The notes below the pieces were generated by a model that had not been told where the DNA came from, searched no databases, and saw nothing but the letters and a program-made list of their open reading frames with translations. Positions 17,872 through 26,400 of a stretch of DNA of 64,000 bases are shown here, piece by piece. The stretch is from Caldilineaceae bacterium. Lineage in GTDB: Bacteria > Chloroflexota > Anaerolineae > Caldilineales > Caldilineaceae. Each line of letters opens with the position of its first letter. The first letter of the stretch is position 1. The position numbers were made by a program, and so were the translations under genes. Where the stretch lies: contig JACKBA010000011.1 of the NCBI GenBank assembly GCA_020634815.1, forward strand, positions 98,744 to 162,743, in the 5' to 3' direction.

Positions 17872-18699
17872 ATGAAGATCCTGGTCGAAACGGGGATAGT
17901 CGGCGAGATTCCGGTGCTGTCTGCGGCGCCGGCCGAGGCAAACACGCTGCCTGTCGTTTTCTACATCTGCGGCTACGGCAGCAACAAGGAGAGCGGCCTG
18001 TCCATTGCTTACCAGTTGGCGCGTGCCGGCTTCTTCGTCGTAAGCTTCGATCCGTGGCTGCACGGCGAGCGCTTCGACGAGCGCATCTTCCGCGCGGCGG
18101 AGCCCGAGTTTGGCGGCATCTACCCGCCCGAGACGGGGCTGGACATCGGCTACGTTTTTTACCAGGTGATCCATCGCTGTCTTGCCGATGTGCAGACGCT
18201 GATCGCGCATTATGCCAGCGACCCGCGTGCCGACGTCACCCGCTGCGGCGTCACGGGCCACTCCATGGGCGCCTACGCCAGTTTTCTCGTCTTTGCCAAC
18301 CTGCCACAGATGCTAGCGGCCGTACCGATGATGGGGATCCCCAGCTTTGACCGGCGCTGGCAGGATATTTTGGACGAGTGCAGCTACTCGAACGCCGAGT
18401 GGGCGGCGGCAATTGCGGCACTGCCGGAGGAGACGCAGGCACGCAGCACGTTCATCCGCGCCATCGATCCCCAACCGCTGCTGGCGTCAGCCGCACCGCG
18501 CGCCCTGCTCGTCATGAACGGCGACTTCGACTCCGACCAGCCCAAGTCCTACTCGATTTACACCTATCGTGCGCTGCGCGAGGCATGGGCCGAGAATCCG
18601 GCCAACCTTACGCTGGCCATTTATCCCGCCGGGCATGTGGTGAACGATATGATGGAGCGCGATTTGGTACAGTGGTTTGGCCGTCATCTCAGGGCATAA
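17872..18699 (+). CDS. Alpha/beta hydrolase
   Basis: A 275-residue cytoplasmic hydrolase. The nucleophile elbow GHSMGA places the catalytic Ser near residue 131. The acid is probably in VMNGDFDSDQP, and the catalytic His is in PAGHVVNDMM close to the C-terminus. The oxyanion region is YICGYGSNKES. The substrate is unknown. A short ACCGCATAGG-type repeat fragment (17777-17812) lies in the spacer upstream of its start. Confidence 0.85.
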   Translation: MKILVETGIVGEIPVLSAAPAEANTLPVVFYICGYGSNKESGLSIAYQLARAGFFVVSFDPWLHGERFDERIFRAAEPEFGGIYPPETGLDIGYVFYQVIHRCLADVQTLIAHYASDPRADVTRCGVTGHSMGAYASFLVFANLPQMLAAVPMMGIPSFDRRWQDILDECSYSNAEWAAAIAALPEETQARSTFIRAIDPQPLLASAAPRALLVMNGDFDSDQPKSYSIYTYRALREAWAENPANLTLAIYPAGHVVNDMMERDLVQWFGRHLRA

Positions 18700-18962
18700 G
18701 CGGCGAACCATTCCCTCCTTCCTGCCCGAAAACCCAATATTGCATTCTCTGCGGCGCAAACTGAAAGTAATTTGTAAACTTTCGGCGTAAGCATGCGTGC
18801 TATGATGGTGACGAGACGAAAGATAACTGTACGCGCTGCCCCAGGCCCGTCCTGATCCCACCGCTGCCCACTGCTGCCCATCCAGACTCCCAAACGGTAT
18901 CGCGTGCAGATCGACACGCACACAGGTGCAGAAGACATCCCATTTTCGAACCGGATGAGATT
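18700..18962. other. Intergenic region upstream of the DsbA-like/giant-protein pair
   Basis: These 263 bp hold no gene. TATGAT at 18801-18806 resembles a -10 box, but the nearest TTGTAA (18772-18777) is 23 bp away, too far for a standard pair. If the -10 box is used, the transcript has a leader of about 150 nt. Confidence 0.4.
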
Positions 18963-20432
18963 ATGCAATTGAATAGGATTCGCCGAACAGGAAGGCACTC
19001 GGCTGTGCTCTTCCTGCTGGTAACTGCCATAATTCTGGCCGCAGGCTTCCTTTCGGCTACGGTGTCAACCGTCAGCGGGGAACCGGCGGCACAGGCGCGC
19101 ACGACACCAACCGCCGCGCGCACACCAGCGGCAACGCCGACGCCGGGCCGCGCCCAGTCTACAGCAACGCCCGCCCCTACGAGCCAATCGTCAGCAGCGG
19201 CGGAGTTTGACGGCATTCCGGTTGGCTTTACCGAGGAGGGATGGCCGTATATCGGCGATCCCGAAGCGCCTGTCACGCTGCACGAGTATAGCGACTACCT
19301 GTGCCCCTTCTGCGGTCGCCATTTCCAGACAACGTACCCGCTGCTCCTCGACGAGTATGTAGCGACCGGCCAGGTCCGTCTGGTCTTCCATGACTTCCCA
19401 ATTCCTTCGCTGCACCCGACCGCGCCGATCGGCCATCAGGCTGCGCTGTGTGTGGCCGAGCAATGGCCGGCGCTCTTCTGGGCAATGCACGATGCCCTGT
19501 TTGCACGGCAGAGCGAATGGAACCAGTTGGGCGATCCCACCGCTTTCGTCGGCGCGCTGGCCGAGGAGATCGGCGCCGACGCCGACGTGTATGCCGACTG
19601 CATGACAGCGGGACGCACTGGCGATATGGTCGATGCCGGCATGGCGGACGGCGACGCGCTGGGTTTCAACGCAACGCCCAGCTTCCGCCTGGAGCGCCCG
19701 GCCGACGGCTACACCTATGACATCATCGGCGCGTACCCCATCGAGCGCTTCCGGGAGGTGATCGACGCCGTGCTGGCCGGCGAGGAAGCGCCCGCCGAGC
19801 CGACGCCCGAACCGCCCACGCTGCCCTACTGGGCCGACGAGGGGCTGGCGCCCGACCCGGAACGCCCCGGCTTCACGCTGGCCGGCGACCCGTACAAGGG
19901 GAGCGAGGACGCCGCGCTGACGATCGTGGAGTTCAGCGATTTTCAGTGTCCGGCGTGTGCGACGCATGCGCTGGAGGTGCAGCCGGCAGTAGATACCGAG
20001 TTGATCGACACCGGGCAGGTACGCTGGGTTTTCAAGAATCTCCCGCTGCGCGCCCATGCCCAGGCATTTGCGGCGGCAACCGCTGCTGAGTGCGCAGGCG
20101 ACCAGGGAATGTTCTGGCCCATGCACGATTTGCTATTTGATCGTCAGGATGAGTGGAGTACCGATGACGTTGATACGCAATTAGCCATATTGGCAGCAGA
20201 ACTTGACCTGGATGTGGAACCTTTCACCGCATGTACGGCCAGCCGAAAGGCACTGGAACGTGTTCTGCCGGATCTATACGATGCAGAAGGCATTGTCAGT
20301 AATACCCCGACATTTGTGTTTCTTGACGGCAATTCCGGCGCGATCTATCAGGGCGCTCGCGATGCTGACACCTTTGTCGGACTAGTTGAGCGCTTTATCG
20401 ATACCCTTGATAGCCAGGAGACATTACCATGA
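18963..20432 (+). CDS. Secreted or membrane-anchored tandem DsbA-like thiol oxidoreductase
   Basis: A 489-residue protein. An N-terminal hydrophobic segment (about residues 14-37) serves as signal or anchor, followed by a Thr/Pro/Ala-rich linker to about residue 80. Two DsbA/thioredoxin_4 domains follow. The first has active site CPFC near residue 114 and cis-Pro segment NATPSFRLE. The second has CPAC near residue 329 and NTPTFVFLD. Each domain keeps the helical insertion expected for DsbA folds. It acts outside the cytoplasmic membrane, forming or isomerizing disulfides. Its TGA overlaps the ATG of the giant protein gene (ATGA), so the two are translationally coupled, suggesting that the giant cysteine-bearing protein is its client (inference). 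Confidence 0.9.
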   Translation: MQLNRIRRTGRHSAVLFLLVTAIILAAGFLSATVSTVSGEPAAQARTTPTAARTPAATPTPGRAQSTATPAPTSQSSAAAEFDGIPVGFTEEGWPYIGDPEAPVTLHEYSDYLCPFCGRHFQTTYPLLLDEYVATGQVRLVFHDFPIPSLHPTAPIGHQAALCVAEQWPALFWAMHDALFARQSEWNQLGDPTAFVGALAEEIGADADVYADCMTAGRTGDMVDAGMADGDALGFNATPSFRLERPADGYTYDIIGAYPIERFREVIDAVLAGEEAPAEPTPEPPTLPYWADEGLAPDPERPGFTLAGDPYKGSEDAALTIVEFSDFQCPACATHALEVQPAVDTELIDTGQVRWVFKNLPLRAHAQAFAAATAAECAGDQGMFWPMHDLLFDRQDEWSTDDVDTQLAILAAELDLDVEPFTACTASRKALERVLPDLYDAEGIVSNTPTFVFLDGNSGAIYQGARDADTFVGLVERFIDTLDSQETLP

Positions 20433-23400
20433 ACGCTGTACAGTACAGACAATCGGGCGGAGAGTTTGGCGTAGGGCGCAAGGTGGTACTTGCCACCATT
20501 TTCTTTGCTGCCCTCGCGGTGCTGTTTGTCACCACGTCTGGTGTAGCCTCTGCGCAGACATGCGTGGATGATCTTACCGGCGTCCGCAACAACTGCACGG
20601 CGAACGACGTGAGTTTCGGTCAGATCGATGTACTGGATGCAGTCACGCCGACCTGCGCTTTCGAAGGTCAGGTTATCACCGTGACTCTGCGCACGCGCGT
20701 CATCGCCAATGCCTCTGAGCGGTACGACATCGGTTTGTTTATTGCCGAGGATGGTGGAGATGCTCGCACGGGGGCGTGCTTCCATGACTACCTTCGCCCG
20801 GTCTCCAACAGCACAACCTATTCAGCCACCAGCGGCGTCGGCCCGTTTTATAACGCGGAATTGACCGATCCTGCCGATGTTTGCGGCGACCTTGAGCAGG
20901 GAGTTTTGAACGTCTACGATCTCCAGCCGATTCAGGTCGTCTGCCGTGATTCCGATAACGACGGGTTCCTGGATGTTGGGTCGGTTATCAGTTGGGACAA
21001 CACGAGCGGCAACACCTGTGCAAGTGCCGCCAATGCGGTTCCGAACACCAAAGCCAAATGCCTGGCCGTGCCGGCACTGCGAATCCCAATCTCAGTACCG
21101 GGCGGCGCTCTTGACATCGTCAAGCTCCCGATTACGCCGACAGTCAATGCTGGCCAGCAAGTGGGATTTGCAATTCGGGTAACCAACACGGTGACGGGTG
21201 GCAACATTCAGAGCGTGCGGTTGACCGATACGCTGCCTTCCGGCATCACCTGGGCAATTGGCGCGGGTAGCGATCCTGGCTGCTCGATTGCAAACGTCTC
21301 CGGGGCACAACAGCTACAGTGTAGCTATCCTTCGATGAATAACACGGGTCAGACGCGACAAACCCGCGTAGTGCGCGTGCTGGGAACATCGTCAATTGCC
21401 CAGTGTCCGGTGATCCTCAATCGTGTCGATGCAACATGGGTAAGCGTGTCTGGCCAGGGAAGCAACCAGGTATTGACGCCTGGGCAGGGATCGGCCTTTG
21501 CGCAGGTCAATGTGCTGTGCAGTTCGATCGAAGTAGACAAGCAAACTGTACCTGGCGGCGCCACCGAGTCCTTCAATTTTGAGTTGCGACAGAATGGCAG
21601 GTTGCTCGAACAATTCAGCCTGACTGACGCAGCCACGCCGTACCTGATTTTCCCGTTGACGCCTACAATCACCTATTCGGTTACGGAAGCAACGCCGAGC
21701 GGCTGGAGCCTGATCAGCCAAACTTGTAGCGACGGTTATGCCCCAAGTAGCATCACGCCACAGGGGGGCAACACCGTAAGCTGCACGTTCATCAACGAGC
21801 GACAGACGGGAACCATCATCATCAACAAGACGGCTCAGGGCGGAGACGCAACATTTGACTTCACTGGGCCAGGTGGCAACTTAGGTTCCAACTTCCAACT
21901 CACGACGACGAACGGCAGTGCCAGCGTCACATTCAACAATGTTCCCACGGGCGCCTACAGCGTGGCGGAAGATGTGAATGCATTGCCCACCGGCTGGGAT
22001 TTCACCGGACTGGCCTGTTCCGATCCTTCGACGGATACTAGTGTCACAGGTGCAACTGCCTCAATCCAGGTGGGCTACAACGAGACTGTGAACTGTACCT
22101 TTACCAACACCCGGCGCGGTAGCATCACCGTCACCAAGACCGTGGACTTTAACGGCTTTGGGAATGATCCTACTGTCGTGAACCAACTGTACACAATCTG
22201 TGTCGAAGGTGCTTCGGTCAGTTATCCCGCGAACTGTCAGGACTTCTCAGCGGGTCAATCCAGAAGCTTTGGCAACCTGCTGCCCGGTGATTATCTGGTC
22301 TACGAGACTGCACCGACGGCCAATGAAGGTTGGATGATCACGGTGTCCGACGGAACCCCAACCGTACTTCCTGGTGAGGACACGCCTGTGACGGTCAGCA
22401 ACAAGCCGATTCAGGGTGAGATTCTCATCATCAAGACTGTGAACCCGCGCTTTGTTCGGGAGTTCGAGTGGGCGATCACCAAGACGGTGGATCCGCCGAC
22501 GCTTGACCTATTTGTGGGTGACACAGGGGATATCTCGTACACTTTGGACATCGTGCGATCGATTCGTCAGGATCGCGACTTTGCCATCAGCGGTACCGTA
22601 GCGATCAGCAACCCTTCGGCGCTGCCAGTCTGGATCAACCAGCCTGTAGATGAGCTGTCGGTAGGAGGCGCGGTTGCACTGGACTGCGGCTTCGCGACGT
22701 GGCCGCAGAGGATCAACGCCGGCGCCGAGATACTTTGCACATATGATACGCCGATGGCTGGAACTTTCACGCCGGCCGATACCATCACGAACAGCGTGTC
22801 GGTGTCACTGACCAACAGCACGCTCTACACACAAGCTGTGCCGTTCAACTTCACCCAACCGGCAACCTTGATCGACGAGGAGGTTACCGTCGTCGATCCG
22901 ATTGGCGGTCTGGCAGAGCAGACGGTTTCGGGCAACCTGTTGCTTACCTACCCTGGCAGTCCCACCTGCGATACATTTGGCGACTGGCAGAATGGGGGCA
23001 ACACCGGCAGCTATCAGATCGTAAACACAGCCACCTTGAGCGGGACGCTGGTCGACAGATCCGATAGTGCGACGGTGACGGTCAACTGCTATCGCCTCGG
23101 CGTCAGCAAGACCGCCCAGCCCTCATATACCCTGACATCTACGTGGGACATCACCAAGACGGTCAGCGATCCTACCGTTGACATCTTTGCCGGTGATAGC
23201 CAGGATGTGACCTATACGGTCTCCGTGACCAACACCGGTGCGTACAGTGGTTCGTGGGTTGTGGATGGCACCATCACCATCTCGAATCCAGCGCCGCTGG
23301 CGGCCAATCTCTCTTCGATCCAGGATCTGCTGAACAGCGCGTATCCAGGCACGATCTCCAATTGTTCGCCATCTGGCACAGCCATCGCGCCATTCGGCCA

Positions 23401-26400
23401 GGTTACCTGCGACTATTCGATCGACCTGAGTGGCGCAGGCGCCATTGACGGCACCAACGTCGCCAGCGCCGTGCTCGTCAACAACGATGGCAGCACGACG
23501 AGTTTCTCCGGCTCGCAAAGTGTTGACTTTGCCACCGCCCAGGTTACGCCGGACAACGAAAGTGTCGACGTCGATGACTCCTTTGCCGGGCCGCTGGGCT
23601 CCTTCTCGACCACCAGGGCGACTACCTATACGCGAACGTTGGATTGTGCCAGCGTAACCGGCTATGTCGATGGGTCGGCCTCGACAGTGCTCGGCAACAC
23701 TGCATCGATTGTCCAGACCGGACAGAGTGACAGCGAGGATGTGGTGCTGACGTGCTATATCCCGTCGGTTAGCAAGGACGCGACACCTTCGTACACGCTC
23801 ACCTATACCTGGCAGCTCGACAAGGTCGTCTATCCACCGACCGTGGATCTCTTCGACGGTGCCAACGCGACCTTGAACTACACGGTGACGGCCACGCGCG
23901 ACAATGGCACGCCCGGCACTTGGGGCGTGACGGGTGTCATCTCGGTCACCAACCCGCACCCGGTTGATTCCATTGCACTCACCGGCGCCGTCGTTGACGT
24001 CATCGAAGGTGGCGTCAATGCGAGCGTGAGTTGTCCGGCAAGTGTTGGCCCCGGCGCTACCGTGACGTGCACGTACAACGCGTTGCTTCCCAACAATACG
24101 ACGCGGCAGAACACGGCGACACTGACCCTGTTTGGCATTGACTATCCGGCCTATGCTGACATCGACTTTGCCGGTGTTCTACCGACCGAAGTGAATGCAA
24201 GCCTCACAGTAAATGATGACTACAGTCAAGCGGGCAGCCCCTGGACTTTCACCGCATCGTCGGCCCCGGAGACCTATAGTCGCTCGGTCGACTGTAGCAA
24301 TTTCACGGAGCAGAGCTACACAAACGGTGTGGCCGGCACGACCGTCACCAACACGGCCAGCGCAACCCAACAAAGTGGCGAACAACTCAGCCAGAGTGCG
24401 AACGTCGCCCTGACCTGCTATCGCCCCAGTGTGAGCAAGACCGCGGTGCCAAGCCACGTCATCACCTACACGTGGGACATCACCAAGACGGCCGATGTTG
24501 CGCAAGTTGACCTCTTTGACGGCGACGGCCAGACTGTGAACTACACCATCGAGGCCGTCAGGGATGGCGGAACACCCGGGAGCTGGAGTGCGAGTGGCAC
24601 CGTCACCATCGTCAATCCCAACCCGTCCGAGACGATTCCGGTTTCGGCCGTGGCTGACGAACTGAGCGGGGGATTCGGCGCAGTGGCGCTCGATTGTAGC
24701 GGCGCAACCGTAGTTCCGGCCGCAAGCAACGGCAACCCTGGCAGCCTGGCCTGTTCCTACGCAGTCACGCTGCCGGACGGAAGCAGCAGGACGAACACGG
24801 CAACTGTGACGCTCTACGGACGAAGCTATAGCGGCACGGCCGACGTCGTCTTCAATCCGAACGCAGCGAACACGGTCAACGACAGCCTGACTGTTACCGA
24901 CACGATTGCCGGTCCGTGGACATTCGGCACCAGCGGCAGCCAGTCCTATGGCCGCCCACTCACTTGTGCGGATGTCTTTGGCCAGGTGGACTATGGCAGC
25001 GATGGGCAAATCAGCACAGACCTGCCCAACACGGCTGTCGGTCGCGGCGACAATGACGTGCTGCTCGACCAGGACAGCGAAACGGTCACGCTTACCTGTT
25101 ACCGGCCCCTGGTCAGCAAGGACGCAACGACAAGCTATACGCGTACCTTCGACTGGACGGTGAGCAAGGTCGTCGCACCGTCACGCCTCGACCTCTTCGA
25201 CGGCGAGACGGCGACCGTGACCTACACGATCGATGTTGTGAAACTGCCGGGCGCGGACAGCGCATTCAGCGTGGCCGGCGTCATCTCAATCACCAACCCG
25301 CACCCGACGCAGCCGGCGACCTTCGCCGTGGCGGACGTTTTGCCCGGCGACTTGGACGCGACGGTCGACTGCGGCAGCGGTGCCACGTCTGTGACGGTCG
25401 GCGCAGGCGCGACCGCAACGTGCACGTACAGCGCGACGCCGACTGCCTTCATCAGTGGAACGAACGTTGCCACGGCGACGATGCAGACCGATGCCGGCCC
25501 GCGCAGCTACACGGGCGAGGCAGCGGTCAGTTTCGACGTCAACAATCCGCCGACGGTCATCGACAATCAGGTCGGTATCAACGACACGAATGCGGCCTTC
25601 GGCGGTCCGGTGACGACCTCTACAACCTTCAACAGGGAGTACACGGTCGACTACGGCTGCCAGAACGTTGACTTCAGCCAGAGCACGACGGTCTACCAGC
25701 AAAGGCTCAACACGGTTACTGTTGACAAGACAGTAGACGCCAGCGACACGGCGACAGTCGACCTCTACTGCTATCGCCCCACCGTCACCAAGACGGCCCA
25801 GGGTGCCTATGGCGAAACCTACGACTGGACGCTCGTCAAGAGCGCGGATCCGGCGCGCCTCGACCTCTTCGAGGGTGAGAGCCAGGTCGTCACCTACACG
25901 ATCGACGCCGTGAAGACGCTCGTATCGCAGGCGGACTTCGTCGTCAGTGGCGGCATCGCAATCTCGAATCCGAACCCGGCGCGCAGCCTGTCGCTCACGA
26001 GCGTCGTCGATCAACTCAACACGGGCCAGACATTGCCCAATAACTGCGCTGCGAGCGTACCGGCCGGACAGATTCTGAATTGCAGCTACGGCGGCTCGGT
26101 CACCAGTGTCAATGCCACGAGCGTTGTCACGAACACTGCCACAATCACCACAGCGGCCGGCCGATCGTACGCCAGTGCGCCGCAGAGCGTGGACTTCGGC
26201 CAGGTGCAGCCATCAACGCTCTACAACTCCGTCACGATCGAGGACACACAGACCCCGCAAACGTGGCAGATGTCGGCCTCGGGGCCCATCAGCTACACGC
26301 TGGTGCAGGGCTGTGCCAACGTCGCCTTTGCCGGCGACAGCACGACCTACAATGCCACACTCGCCAATACGGCAAGCGTGCGCGAACTGGTTGGCCGCAC

